From the NCBI RefSeq assembly GCF_003605645.1, contig NZ_QVMU01000008.1, forward strand, positions 115,061-179,060: a stretch of DNA of 64,000 bases, given 5' to 3'. This document shows positions 27,106 through 35,818 of this stretch, piece by piece. How positions within the stretch are numbered: the stretch's first letter is position 1; each line of letters begins with the position of its first letter. The notes under the pieces are model-generated. The model was not told the origin of the DNA and searched no databases. It saw nothing but the letters and a program-made list of their open reading frames with translations. A program made the position numbers and the translations under genes. The stretch is from Vibrio sinensis. Lineage in GTDB: Bacteria; Pseudomonadota; Gammaproteobacteria; Enterobacterales; Vibrionaceae.

Positions 27106-27123
27106 CATCGTCCAAACGAGCTA
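27106..27123 (-). promoter_or_regulatory. candidate steroid-regulon operator 5
   Basis: Plus strand CATCGTCCA-AAC-GAGCTA, 116 bp upstream of the Ycf48-like start. On the minus strand the dyad abuts CTGACA, which is 17 bp from TAAATA, suggesting class-II activation next to the -35 element. Confidence 0.7.
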
Positions 27124-27430
27124 GAGAATACGGTTGTTTACATTTTCAATACAAAATAATCACACAAATTTTGTGGGTAGAAGTGATTTTTATTTGTAGC
27201 TAAAGGAGGAGGAAAACCTCGTTGCTTACTTATAAACTGCATATAAACGTTGATTGCATGTTGATTGCATAGAAACGAGGCGAATGACGGATAGCAAAAA
27301 AACAAATCGGTAATTGGCTATATGTTACCAAGATGTTCAACAAGTCGGATGAGAGTATGCGTCAAATATTAATAGCAAGTTAAGCCATAAAATAAGTTAG
27401 ATGAAATGACGCTAGATTAATCGATAAAAA

Positions 27431-27454
27431 AATGGAGGCATAAATGCCTCCATT
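27431..27454 (-). terminator. rho-independent terminator of DUF1302 operon
   Basis: AATGGAGGCA-taaa-TGCCTCCATT, a perfect 10-bp stem. On the minus strand it is followed by TTTTTTTATCG. Confidence 0.88.
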
Positions 27455-27479
27455 GAATATGAATAGGAAAGTGTATCGA

Positions 27480-28991
27480 TTAGAACGAATATTTTGCCGT
27501 AAACGAAATGTTATCTCTATCACTTAAAGGACGCTCTTTAGTTGGGTCATCAACATCTGGATTCCCAAAGTAGCCAGCATATTGTAAACCAAGCAGTATA
27601 TCGGTTGCGTTATGTGTCAACTCTACGCCAAGGCGAGCTCGGTGATCGCCCTCACCACCGACGCCACCTGTAATAGTTCTACCGCTCAACTGTCCTGTAT
27701 ACCCGATAGGAATCGATAGCCCCCACCCCTCAGTAAAGCTAGGATAAGACAAAATTAACGTCGCAGCAGCCGCTAAGCTGTGGTTAGAATAATAAAGCTC
27801 ATCGGTTTTAGGGCCAGGAGTACCAGTCATGCTGCGAGCCTCTGCATCGAGGATATTCACATACGCGACTTCTGCCGTTAAGTTGACTGATTCAGCCAAA
27901 GCATTACGACCAAAGTTAACAATGGTATTCAAGTTGGTTTGCAATATCTCACCACGTGTCGGTAATGCAGAGCCAACTAATACTGGTGCACCATCTTTAT
28001 ACGTCACTTCCGCTGCAATTGAAGCAATACCTGCGTTGGTTGAATAAGTTAAACCATACAGTTTAATGTCATCAAAATAGACCACGTTGTATTCTGGCAA
28101 TTGACCAATAAACATATTACTGATGTCTAAATCAACCATAGGGATACGATCAGAGTAATTCAAGAAGTACAAACCTAGCTCTGAAACATCTGTCACACGA
28201 TATCGAGTACCAATACCCCATTGATCCGTTTTACCCGGCTCAATATTAGGACCACGAGATGCCACTACACAAGGTTCACCCGGTGCTTGGGTTAAACAGG
28301 TTGCCCCCTCGCCCACAGCTTCTGAGGTGCTGTAGAACGTACCAGGTTCAGGAACTAATGTCTCTTGCCAGTTAAATTGCCATTGAGCGAGCAATGATAG
28401 CTCTGGCGTCACCTCAAGCTGCATCGAAATTTGATCTTCTGGTAACAATACCTCTTTTACTTCAGTACCAGGGACTGACGCTTTAATCGCATCAGTTGGG
28501 CCCTGGGCGAGTGAAATGCTTGGAAAGAAAAGTCCCTCACCCCATGCGACTACGTGACGTCCGACACGAATATCGGCATATCCATATTCGCCATAAGAGA
28601 AAGATGTGTAGCCATAGAAATCGAGCAGACGTGTATAACCGCCACTGTATTTCTGCGCATCATCAGAGAATTTGTCGTCTTGATAAACTTCATCATAAAA
28701 AGTACTACCGGAAGCAACGAAACCAAAGTTGTCCCAACGTAGGTGGCTCTCAAGCAAAAGGTAAAGACCGTTACCAATCATATCGTATTGATCAAAATTT
28801 CGGTCACCCGATGATTTCGCAGCTAAAACGGGATCTTGCTCTTCGAGGCGCATACCTGCTGAATAGGTGACTGTTCCTTTCCAGTCAAGCATCACATCAT
28901 TACCAAGCTCAAGTGTTTCTCCAGCCTGAGAGGTCGCTGCAAACACCGCTAAGCTAAGTGCAGACAGTCTACATTTCATTGATATATTCAC
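27480..28991 (-). CDS. DUF1302 outer-membrane protein
   Basis: A GTG start at 28991 is best supported, 7 bases after AAGGAG; ATG 28979 would be too far. The 503-residue product has a signal peptide (CRLSALSLAVFAATSQA) and a beta-rich body with alternating aromatic/polar strands and a C-terminal Phe (SFTAKYSF), typical of an outer-membrane barrel. DUF1302 and DUF1329 proteins occur as pairs in steroid, terpene and aromatic degraders and are thought to help take up hydrophobic substrates. The gene follows the DUF1329 gene by 14 bp and ends at a strong terminator. Direct transport function is inferred. Confidence 0.85.
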   Translation of the reverse strand: MNISMKCRLSALSLAVFAATSQAGETLELGNDVMLDWKGTVTYSAGMRLEEQDPVLAAKSSGDRNFDQYDMIGNGLYLLLESHLRWDNFGFVASGSTFYDEVYQDDKFSDDAQKYSGGYTRLLDFYGYTSFSYGEYGYADIRVGRHVVAWGEGLFFPSISLAQGPTDAIKASVPGTEVKEVLLPEDQISMQLEVTPELSLLAQWQFNWQETLVPEPGTFYSTSEAVGEGATCLTQAPGEPCVVASRGPNIEPGKTDQWGIGTRYRVTDVSELGLYFLNYSDRIPMVDLDISNMFIGQLPEYNVVYFDDIKLYGLTYSTNAGIASIAAEVTYKDGAPVLVGSALPTRGEILQTNLNTIVNFGRNALAESVNLTAEVAYVNILDAEARSMTGTPGPKTDELYYSNHSLAAAATLILSYPSFTEGWGLSIPIGYTGQLSGRTITGGVGGEGDHRARLGVELTHNATDILLGLQYAGYFGNPDVDDPTKERPLSDRDNISFTAKYSF

Positions 28992-29006
28992 TATTCTACT
29001 CCTTGA

Positions 29007-30392
29007 TTAGTGACTTAGACGACGCAATGCGGCTGGTGAAAAATTGTTGGCGGTGAAATTACCCTTATTCAGAACCGGTGCTAAACCACGTTCTTGGAAT
29101 AAGTTGTAGCCAACGTAACCACCACTTTTTAAGTCATGGTAAAAGCTCGAACCCGCTTCATAACTGTTCGCGTCAAACGCGTAGTAGTAGTTGATGTAGG
29201 CATGCTGAACCAACTCACCTCGCGTATCATAATAATCACTGATGATAGCGTGCCAAGAATCCTCATCGAGATACATTACTCGACGACCATACTTATGACG
29301 ATATTCATCTTTCAGTTCACCCTCTAGCACCCAAACTCGACGTAGCTCATAACGCATAAAATCAGGATTAGCATGGTTTAGCGTTAACAGCTCATCGTAA
29401 GTCACGTCATCTTGGTGGACACGGTAAGCATTGGCAGGAATAAACACTTCACGTCGCTCGAACGCTTTCCATTCATAGCGCTCTGGAGAACCATTCATTA
29501 GACGGTCTGAATCTAGAGTTAACTTGCCTGACGTGCCCGTTAGCGGAGTATCAAAACCATATTCAGGTAACTGACGAACTCGACGAGTACCAGGGTTATA
29601 AGTCCAAGCAAGACGCTTTCCTCGAGTGAAATTAACAGGCTCAGATGTAACGGTCGCTGAACCTTTTGCACGCGTAGGTAAGAGTGAAGATACAAAACTG
29701 TAAGCCATTACGCCTTCAATAGGTTTGCCGATTTCATCTGGATGCGTTGTTACATTTAGCCCCTCATTAAGCGTACGTGCCCAAGCAATTGAATGGGTTG
29801 AACTTACATCAGCAACATCACGAGTTGTACTGTAAGTGTAAGGACGGTAAGGGAAATTCAAATTTGATAGAATTTGCATTGGCTGTTCTAAATCAGGAAT
29901 CGGAAACGGAACGCCCCCTTTGTAGCCTGTAAAGCCAAAGCCTTCATCGATAAGCTCAGATTCAACAGCATTTTTCTTCATCGTTACACAAACTTCATCT
30001 GGATAACGAAAATCTCGACGACCAGGGTAAACAGGCATCTTGAACGTATCAGGGTATTGCTGGAACATCGCAATTTGCCCTGGAGTCAGTTTGTCTTCGT
30101 ACTCACTAAAGTTCTTACCATCGATAACATACAGTGGCTTGTCATCTTGATAAGGGTCTACTAATGGTTGTCCAACACTGAGTTCATACTCAACATGATC
30201 GGGTTTTCCTAACCACTTTCCTGAAAACGCAGGTATCGTTCCATCGCTATTACCAGCAGCAATTGCACCTGTACACGTTAGCTCATTGCCCAGTTTGCTT
30301 GCTTCTTCTGGCGAAACTTTCGCTAATGCAGAAGTGGCTGGAACCAGTAGCATTGTTGCTAACAGCGCGGGGAATCCTTTTTGGTATTTCAT
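29007..30392 (-). CDS. DUF1329 exported protein
   Basis: A 461-residue protein with signal peptide (KGFPALLATMLLVPATSALA) and a DUF1329 body: GAIAAGNSDGTIPAFSGKW near the N-terminus, FTRGKRLAWTYNPGTRRVRQLPEYGFDTP in the middle, and VFIPANAYRVHQDD and LRRVWVLEGELKDEYRHKYGRR toward the C-terminus. It is distantly LolB/LppX-like in fold according to the family, suggesting binding of hydrophobic molecules in the periplasm. It leads a two-gene operon with DUF1302, started from the divergent region containing operators 6 and 7. ATG is preceded by AAGGAGAGATGC. Confidence 0.87.
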   Translation of the reverse strand: MKYQKGFPALLATMLLVPATSALAKVSPEEASKLGNELTCTGAIAAGNSDGTIPAFSGKWLGKPDHVEYELSVGQPLVDPYQDDKPLYVIDGKNFSEYEDKLTPGQIAMFQQYPDTFKMPVYPGRRDFRYPDEVCVTMKKNAVESELIDEGFGFTGYKGGVPFPIPDLEQPMQILSNLNFPYRPYTYSTTRDVADVSSTHSIAWARTLNEGLNVTTHPDEIGKPIEGVMAYSFVSSLLPTRAKGSATVTSEPVNFTRGKRLAWTYNPGTRRVRQLPEYGFDTPLTGTSGKLTLDSDRLMNGSPERYEWKAFERREVFIPANAYRVHQDDVTYDELLTLNHANPDFMRYELRRVWVLEGELKDEYRHKYGRRVMYLDEDSWHAIISDYYDTRGELVQHAYINYYYAFDANSYEAGSSFYHDLKSGGYVGYNLFQERGLAPVLNKGNFTANNFSPAALRRLSH

Positions 30393-30528
30393 GCATCTCT
30401 CCTTGGTTCTTTCACCTGTTAACCATGCTCTATCACTATTTTGAGTGCGTTGTTGTGGCTAGCAGTACATCGAATCGTGTCTGTTTGATGATTGCCTAAC
30501 GATTGTTTTCTAAGTGCTGGGTCGCTGA

Positions 30529-30546
30529 AATCGTCTATTGGGACTA
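30529..30546 (-). promoter_or_regulatory. candidate steroid-regulon operator 6
   Basis: Plus strand AATCGTCTA-TTG-GGACTA, 137 bp upstream of the DUF1329 start at 30392. Confidence 0.68.
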
Positions 30547-30573
30547 GGCGCTAAAACTGAGTGAATTAATTTG

Positions 30574-30591
30574 TAGTCCGTATTGACGATG
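30574..30591 (+). promoter_or_regulatory. candidate steroid-regulon operator 7
   Basis: Plus strand TAGTCC-GTA-TTGACGATG, 71 bp upstream of the hsaB start at 30662. It is the inverse orientation of operator 6, matching divergent transcription. Confidence 0.72.
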
Positions 30592-30661
30592 GAGCTAGCG
30601 CGCGTCCACTCAATAATGAAAGGGTGTAATACAACGAGAATTTTGTTCAAAGGAGAAGCAG

Positions 30662-31630
30662 ATGCAGCAATCGATCATCGATCCTAAGGCGCTTCGAAAC
30701 GCGTTAGGCACATTCACGACTGGCGTGACTATTATTACCACTCGTGATGGAGAGGGACAGGCCGTAGGTCTAACCGCAAACAGTTTCAATTCAGTCTCTT
30801 TAGATCCACCACTTGTGCTTTGGAGTCTCGCTAAGACAGCGTTGAGCCTGCCTGCCTTTACCTCGACCACTCATTGGAATGTTCACGTTCTCTCCACCGA
30901 GCAACAGGAACTTTCTATGAGATTTGCTTCAAAAGGCGAAAATAAATTTTCAGGATTAGAGTTAGATCAGGGCGTTTCAGATGCACCATTAATTCAACAA
31001 TGCACAGCCCGTTTCCAATGCCGAACTGCATTTACTCATGACGGTGGTGACCACATCATCTTTATTGGTGAAGTCATCGCATTTGATCAATCCGATCTCC
31101 CACCGCTGGCATTCCAATCTGGTCAATATGCCGTCACGGCGAAGAAGCCTTGGCAAGAATTGAAACTCTCGTCTGTCGAAGAACCACTAGATTGCAGCTA
31201 TAGCGAAGATTTACTCGGTTACTTAGTCGGTCGCGCCCATTTCCAAATGCTAGGAAAAATGCAGCAAATACTAAACTCACAAAGTGTCACTGCGCTGCAC
31301 TTCTTTGCACTGTCAGTATTAGCTATTCAAGATAACGTTCAACTCGATGATATTAACGCTCATATTGGTTATACCGGTCACCAACTCGATGTCATTCATA
31401 TGAATGAGCTTGTGGAATTAGGTTTGGTTAAATCCCTTGATAGTAAGTACATGCTTACGGCAAAAGGCCATAAAGCCACGCTTCTCCATATCGCAGAAGC
31501 GAAATCCATTGAAGATGATATCGTCTCACAACTTGGTGAGGGCGATATCATGGCACTGAAAGTGATGCTCAAACGACTGATTCAACAAACCGATCCAGGT
31601 CTTCCTGACCTATGGGAAAACGCATCATAA
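30662..31630 (+). CDS. hsaB: HsaB-like flavin reductase with C-terminal MarR-like domain
   Basis: A 322-residue protein. Residues 1-165 are a standard flavin reductase of two-component monooxygenases (ALGTFTTGVTIITTRD, GLTANSFNSVSLDPPLVLW). It should supply reduced flavin to the HsaA oxygenase at 40726-41946. HsaB of Mycobacterium ends at about 187 residues, whereas here about 150 more follow. Residues 190-315 read as a winged-helix MarR-type fold (TALHFFALSVLAIQD, INAHIGYTGHQLDVIHMNELVELGLV, YMLTAKGHKATLLHI). The same layout is known in the C1 reductase of Acinetobacter p-hydroxyphenylacetate hydroxylase, where the MarR domain gates activity by binding substrate. First gene of the hsaB-hsaE-hsaG-hsaF-hsdA operon. 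Confidence 0.88.
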   Translation: MQQSIIDPKALRNALGTFTTGVTIITTRDGEGQAVGLTANSFNSVSLDPPLVLWSLAKTALSLPAFTSTTHWNVHVLSTEQQELSMRFASKGENKFSGLELDQGVSDAPLIQQCTARFQCRTAFTHDGGDHIIFIGEVIAFDQSDLPPLAFQSGQYAVTAKKPWQELKLSSVEEPLDCSYSEDLLGYLVGRAHFQMLGKMQQILNSQSVTALHFFALSVLAIQDNVQLDDINAHIGYTGHQLDVIHMNELVELGLVKSLDSKYMLTAKGHKATLLHIAEAKSIEDDIVSQLGEGDIMALKVMLKRLIQQTDPGLPDLWENAS

Positions 31631-31639
31631 GGAGGACGT

Positions 31640-32437
31640 ATGAGTACTATGGCTGTTGAACAACTAGGCGAAGATTTATATCAAGCGTTACGTCAAAGAA
31701 AAACGATTGTGCCACTTATTTCTGGTGACATTGGACAATCATTATCCATTGATGACGCTTACCAAATTTCTTTATATACGTTGGCAAAAAGAGAACAAGA
31801 CGGTGAGCAAATCATCGGTAAAAAGATTGGCGTTACCAGTAAGCCCGTTCAAGAAATGCTCAACGTACACCAACCTGACTTTGGTTTTCTTACTAACACT
31901 ATGCACTATCCAGATGGCAGTGAAATCAGTTTAAAAGAAGCAAAACTCATTCAACCTCGTGCAGAGGGTGAAATCGCTTTTTGTCTAAAAGAAGATCTTA
32001 TCGGCCCCAATGTCACTGCAGAACAAGTATTACAAGCCACTGAGTGGGTTGCACCTTGTTTCGAAATTGTCGATTCACGCATCAAAGATTGGCAGATCAG
32101 CATTATTGATACTGTCGCAGACAACGCTTCTTGTGGTGTATTTGTGATTGGTGAATCGCGTATTGACCCCCTATCACTGGATTTAGCCGCAGCTCAAATG
32201 CGTGTCTATCACAATAACGAACTGGCAGTACAAGGCATCGGGAGCGCTGTTCAAGGCCACCCTGCCGAAGCGGTTGCGTGGCTTGCCAATACGTTAGGTG
32301 AATATGGTATTCCATTCAAAAAAGGCGAAATTATTCTTTCCGGTGCATTAGCCCCTCTCATTGATGCTAAAGCCGGAGACCGTTTTGATATGGAAATCGA
32401 AGGGTTAGGGAAAGCGAGTATCCGCTTCAAAGCCTAA
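31640..32437 (+). CDS. hsaE: 2-hydroxyhexa-2,4-dienoate hydratase
   Basis: A 265-residue member of the MhpD/HsaE/TesE hydratase family, with GKKIGVTSKPVQEMLNVHQPDFG, EGEIAFCLKEDL and EIVDSRIKDWQISIIDTVADNASCG containing the metal-binding acidic residues. It adds water to the dienoate released from the A ring by TesD, giving 4-hydroxy-2-oxohexanoate for HsaF. The ribosome site GGAGGACGT lies just inside the 9-bp gap after hsaB, so the two are co-transcribed. Length and motifs match the family fully. Confidence 0.92.
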   Translation: MSTMAVEQLGEDLYQALRQRKTIVPLISGDIGQSLSIDDAYQISLYTLAKREQDGEQIIGKKIGVTSKPVQEMLNVHQPDFGFLTNTMHYPDGSEISLKEAKLIQPRAEGEIAFCLKEDLIGPNVTAEQVLQATEWVAPCFEIVDSRIKDWQISIIDTVADNASCGVFVIGESRIDPLSLDLAAAQMRVYHNNELAVQGIGSAVQGHPAEAVAWLANTLGEYGIPFKKGEIILSGALAPLIDAKAGDRFDMEIEGLGKASIRFKA

Positions 32438-32561
32438 TGTCGTCAGCCGCCTATATCGTTAGTGAGATCATGAATAAGCCCATTCATTGATGACCTATTG
32501 AATAGCGGGCTTATTGGATAGATGAAGCGCACTCGACAGAACAATAAGGAAGAAGAAACCA

Positions 32562-33464
32562 ATGAGTAAAATCAAATGTGCCCTGATTGGTTCAGGGAAT
32601 ATTGGTACAGACTTGCTATACAAATTACAGCGTAGTGAAGTACTCGAACCAGTTTGGATGGTCGGTATCGACCCTGAATCCGAAGGCTTAGCTCGTGCCC
32701 GCGATGCTGGATTAAAAACAACAGATCAGGGTGTAGATGGTTTACTCCCTCATGTCATTGCCGATGATATTAAAATCGCTTTTGATGCAACATCAGCCTA
32801 TGTGCATGCCGAAAACTCTCGCAAACTCAACGAACTCGGCGTAGTAATGGTTGATCTCACACCTGCAGCGATTGGCCCCTACTGCATTCCATCAGTTAAC
32901 TTAACCAAATTGGCCAGTTCAACGATGAACGTCAATATGGTGACCTGTGGCGGTCAAGCGACAATACCAATGGTTGCAGCGGTTTCTCGCGTTCAAGAAG
33001 TGAAATACGGCGAGATTGTAGCGACCGTTTCTTCTCGTTCAGTCGGCCCAGGTACTCGTCAAAATGTCGATGAGTTTACGCGTACAACATCACGAGCAGT
33101 AGAAGAAGTCGGTGGCGCAAAGGAGGGTAAAGCGATCATTATTATCAACCCTGCCGAGCCACCTTTGATGATGCGAGATACGATTCACTGCTTGACTGAA
33201 AATGAACCTGACCAAGCCGCCATTACCGCATCAGTGCATGCAATGATTGAAGAAGTGCAACGTTATGTACCGGGTTATACCTTAAAAAATGGCCCTATTT
33301 TCGATGGCAATAAAGTGTCGGTTTTCTTAGAAGTCGAAGGACTCGGCGACTACTTACCTAAGTATGCGGGTAACCTCGATATCATGACGGCATCAGCAGC
33401 TAGAACCGCAGAAATGCTCGCAGCAGGTATCTTGTCTAATGTTGAACCCTCAGTTGCAGTGTAA
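32562..33464 (+). CDS. hsaG: acylating acetaldehyde/propionaldehyde dehydrogenase
   Basis: A 300-residue enzyme of the MhpF/BphJ/HsaG family: a Rossmann fold at the N-terminus ([13 protein letters not shown], residues 10-22) and catalytic Cys129 in [14 protein letters not shown]. It oxidises propionaldehyde or acetaldehyde made by HsaF directly to the CoA ester, channelled within a complex with the aldolase. The 124-bp gap after hsaE has no clear terminator and the AAGGAAGAAGAAACC ribosome site is good, so operon continuity is likely. The start of hsaF follows its stop by 10 bp. Confidence 0.93.
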   Translation: MSKIKCALIGSGNIGTDLLYKLQRSEVLEPVWMVGIDPESEGLARARDAGLKTTDQGVDGLLPHVIADDIKIAFDATSAYVHAENSRKLNELGVVMVDLTPAAIGPYCIPSVNLTKLASSTMNVNMVTCGGQATIPMVAAVSRVQEVKYGEIVATVSSRSVGPGTRQNVDEFTRTTSRAVEEVGGAKEGKAIIIINPAEPPLMMRDTIHCLTENEPDQAAITASVHAMIEEVQRYVPGYTLKNGPIFDGNKVSVFLEVEGLGDYLPKYAGNLDIMTASAARTAEMLAAGILSNVEPSVAV

Positions 33465-33474
33465 GGAGTACACC

Positions 33475-34515
33475 ATGAAAGTTGAAAATAGAGATGTCAT
33501 CTTACACGAAATGTCCCTTCGTGATGGTATGCACGCGAAACGTCACCAAATTAGCGTTTCTGAAATGAGTGATATCGCAACCGGACTTGATGAAGCGGGT
33601 GTCCCTTTAATTGAAGTCACCCATGGTGATGGTCTCGGTGGTTCATCATTAAATTACGGTTTTCCGGCTCACAGTGACGAAGAATACTTAAAAGCTGTTG
33701 TTCCTAAAATGAAACAAGCCAAAGTTTCAGCTTTGTTGTTACCGGGAATCGGAACAGTCGAACATTTACGTATGGCGCATGATCTGGGCGTAAGCACAAT
33801 TCGTGTCGCAACCCACTGCACCGAAGCTGACGTCTCAGGTCAACATATCGGTCTGGCTCGCTCATTGGGTATGGATACGGTCGGTTTTTTAATGATGGCG
33901 CACATGGCATCACCTGAAAAGCTGCTTGAACAAGCAAAACTCATGGAATCTTATGGAGCAAACTGTATTTATTGTACAGACTCCGCAGGCTACATGTTGC
34001 CTGCCGATGTAACTGAACGCATCGCCGTATTAAGAGATGGGCTGAGCCAAGATACTCAAATTGGCTTTCATGGGCATCACAATTTGGGTATGAGTATTCC
34101 TAACTCTCTTGCAGCGATGGATGCTGGCGCTATTCGAATTGATGTTTCATCCGCAGGCCTAGGCGCAGGTGCGGGTAATACACCATTAGAAGTCATGGTG
34201 GCTGTGCTTAATCGCATGGCGGTGAACCATGGTGTCGATCTGTATAAAGTGATGGATGTTGCGGAAGATATCGTGACACCAATGATGGAACAACCGATCC
34301 GTATCGATCGAGATGCGCTAACTCTTGGCTATGCTGGGGTCTATTCATCATTCCTTCTATTTGCAAAACGTGCAGAGGCCAAATTTGGGGTACCTGCACG
34401 TGACATATTAATGGAGCTCGGACGTCAGGGTACTATCGGCGGTCAAGAAGATATGATTGATGATACGGCGATGACGATGGCTAAATTGCGCACCTCGTCT
34501 TTATCTCGCGCTTAA
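33475..34515 (+). CDS. hsaF: 4-hydroxy-2-oxohexanoate aldolase
   Basis: Start ATG 33475 after GTAAGGAGTACACC; an upstream in-frame ATG lies inside hsaG and lacks support. The 346-residue protein is a DmpG/BphI/HsaF-type metal-dependent aldolase: [17 protein letters not shown] (Arg-Asp catalytic pair, His), [11 protein letters not shown] (metal-ligand His pair) and [17 protein letters not shown]. It splits 4-hydroxy-2-oxohexanoate into pyruvate and propionaldehyde, and the latter is handed to HsaG. It completes the A-ring lower pathway of this operon. Confidence 0.93.
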   Translation: MKVENRDVILHEMSLRDGMHAKRHQISVSEMSDIATGLDEAGVPLIEVTHGDGLGGSSLNYGFPAHSDEEYLKAVVPKMKQAKVSALLLPGIGTVEHLRMAHDLGVSTIRVATHCTEADVSGQHIGLARSLGMDTVGFLMMAHMASPEKLLEQAKLMESYGANCIYCTDSAGYMLPADVTERIAVLRDGLSQDTQIGFHGHHNLGMSIPNSLAAMDAGAIRIDVSSAGLGAGAGNTPLEVMVAVLNRMAVNHGVDLYKVMDVAEDIVTPMMEQPIRIDRDALTLGYAGVYSSFLLFAKRAEAKFGVPARDILMELGRQGTIGGQEDMIDDTAMTMAKLRTSSLSRA

Positions 34516-34545
34516 TACGTTTATTTTAATAACTAAGGAGTGGTT

Positions 34546-35325
34546 ATGGCCTCTATTGCAGTAACAGGTTCTGCCTCAGGGATTGGAGCCGAGGTATGTA
34601 AAATGCTTGAGTCAGAAGGGCATTCTATTATCGGTATTGACCGAAACATCGACCAGAAACACACAAGAATAGCAGCAGACTTATCAAATTCGACAGGTCG
34701 ACAACTAGCAGTTCAAGAAGTGTCTCGCTTATGTGAGGGAAGCTTAGATGGCATTATTTGTTGTGCTGGTGTTGGTGTCACGGCACCATCAACATCACTC
34801 ATTGTCGGTGTGAACTACTTTGGTGTAACAGAATTTATTGATGGATTGACTAGCTCTTTGACTAAAGCAAGCAACGCTTCCATTGTTATCATAGGTTCAG
34901 TTGCTGCGACTCATCAGCAGCAAGAAACCGCCGAACTGGCTGAAGCCATGTTTGCCGGTGAGGAAGAGAAAGCCAACCTTATCGCTGAAACACTGGGTTC
35001 GACTCACCTGGCGTATGCCGCGTCTAAATATGCGGTTACAGCGTGGGCGCGTAAGCTGTCTATATCAATTGCCAAACAAGGTATTCGAGTAAACGTCATT
35101 GCCCCTGGCGCAGTAGAAACGCCTTTGCATCAAGCTTCGAAAGAAGATCCTCGCTTTGGTGAAGCAGTGAAGAACTTTGTCGCTCCCCTTGGCCGAAATG
35201 GTCAACCGGAAGAGATCGCAAACGCAGTCTCGTTCCTTGTGTCGGAGAAAGCCAGCTTTGTGAACGGTAGCGTACTGTTTGTTGATGGTGGTATGGATGC
35301 AATGATGCGTTCTAACAAATTCTAA
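34546..35325 (+). CDS. hsdA: 3-alpha-hydroxysteroid dehydrogenase / carbonyl reductase
   Basis: ATG 34546 follows AAGGAG by 5 bases; a GTG two codons upstream overlaps that site. The 259-residue SDR closely resembles, from memory, HsdA of Comamonas testosteroni. Shared features are TGSASGIGAEVCKMLESEGH, VGVNYFGVTEFIDGL, IIGSVAATHQ, AYAASKYAVT (Tyr-Lys), APGAVETPLHQAS, DPRFGEAVKNFVAPLGR and the ending DGGMDAMMRSNKF. The enzyme interconverts 3-alpha-hydroxyl and 3-keto groups, the entry oxidation for bile acids and androsterone-type steroids. Its place at the end of the hsaBEGF operon and the absence of a 3-beta-HSD in the window point toward 3-alpha-hydroxy substrates such as bile acids. Confidence 0.92.
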   Translation: MASIAVTGSASGIGAEVCKMLESEGHSIIGIDRNIDQKHTRIAADLSNSTGRQLAVQEVSRLCEGSLDGIICCAGVGVTAPSTSLIVGVNYFGVTEFIDGLTSSLTKASNASIVIIGSVAATHQQQETAELAEAMFAGEEEKANLIAETLGSTHLAYAASKYAVTAWARKLSISIAKQGIRVNVIAPGAVETPLHQASKEDPRFGEAVKNFVAPLGRNGQPEEIANAVSFLVSEKASFVNGSVLFVDGGMDAMMRSNKF

Positions 35326-35551
35326 AGATATTCACTCTAATACCCTAGAAACTTGAAGATGTAGATAGACGTTAGCAAGGCCCGTGAGCATAGATAAAGT
35401 ATGTGGCTGGGCCATAGCAACATCGAGCGACAACCCTGCAACTTCAAGTATGACGGTATAATTACTTTGCAGCTAACTTTTAGCTTTTTGCAACTGCCTG
35501 TACCACTTTAGTTGCTCTGTGATTATTTTGTGTTGTCTGCTGTGTCTTATT

Positions 35552-35587
35552 GGCCACTATTTTGATAGGAGTAGTGGTCTTTTTTAT
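35552..35587 (+). terminator. terminator of hsaBEGF-hsdA operon
   Basis: CCACTA and TAGTGG pair around TTTTGATAGGAG, followed by TCTTTTTTT. Confidence 0.7.
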
Positions 35588-35615
35588 GCTCGAGACTTTC
35601 CCTTATCAGCCCTAG

Positions 35616-35654
35616 CTCTTCTCTTCTCTTCTCTTCTCTTCTCTTCTCTTCTCT
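35616..35654. repeat. CTCTT pentanucleotide microsatellite, 7.8 copies
   Basis: Seven perfect CTCTT units plus CTCT. It lies downstream of both flanking genes, so copy-number change would not alter a promoter or reading frame. Confidence 0.95.
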
Positions 35655-35687
35655 ACACCTTGAGATAATACCTAGAGGTTAAAATAA

Positions 35688-35715
35688 AAACGCCCAATGC
35701 AAACATCGGGCGTTT
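35688..35715. terminator. terminator hairpin of regulator operon
   Basis: AAACGCCCaATG-caaa-CATcGGGCGTTT, with A-rich left and T/A right flanks; it probably ends the minus-strand etfBA-regulator transcript and may act both ways. Confidence 0.75.
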
Positions 35716-35818
35716 AAATGTAGATGACTATCAAGACTAGACGGGGGGCAGTCTGCTATTGGTCACATTGGTTATTCATCCAAGTCTATTTTGGTCATGG
35801 TCAAAGCTAAAATTAACG

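Larger units (their letters stand above)
26991..27479. other. intergenic promoter region of RND operon
   Basis: About 490 bp. It holds operator 5 (27106-27123) with a promoter-like CTGACA-N17-TAAATA on the minus strand just downstream of it, and the DUF1302 terminator at 27431-27454. I see no gene in the AT-rich remainder (27124-27430). Confidence 0.6.
35326..35818. other. intergenic region between convergent operons
   Basis: About 490 bp separate hsdA (+) from the regulator gene (-). They contain a plus-strand terminator (35552-35587), a CTCTT microsatellite (35616-35654) and a second terminator hairpin (35688-35715). No gene is visible. Confidence 0.7.

Noticed and set aside
35616..35654. 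Phase-variable CTCTT tract
   Set aside because: It lies downstream of both convergent genes, between terminators, so length change would not alter a promoter or frame.
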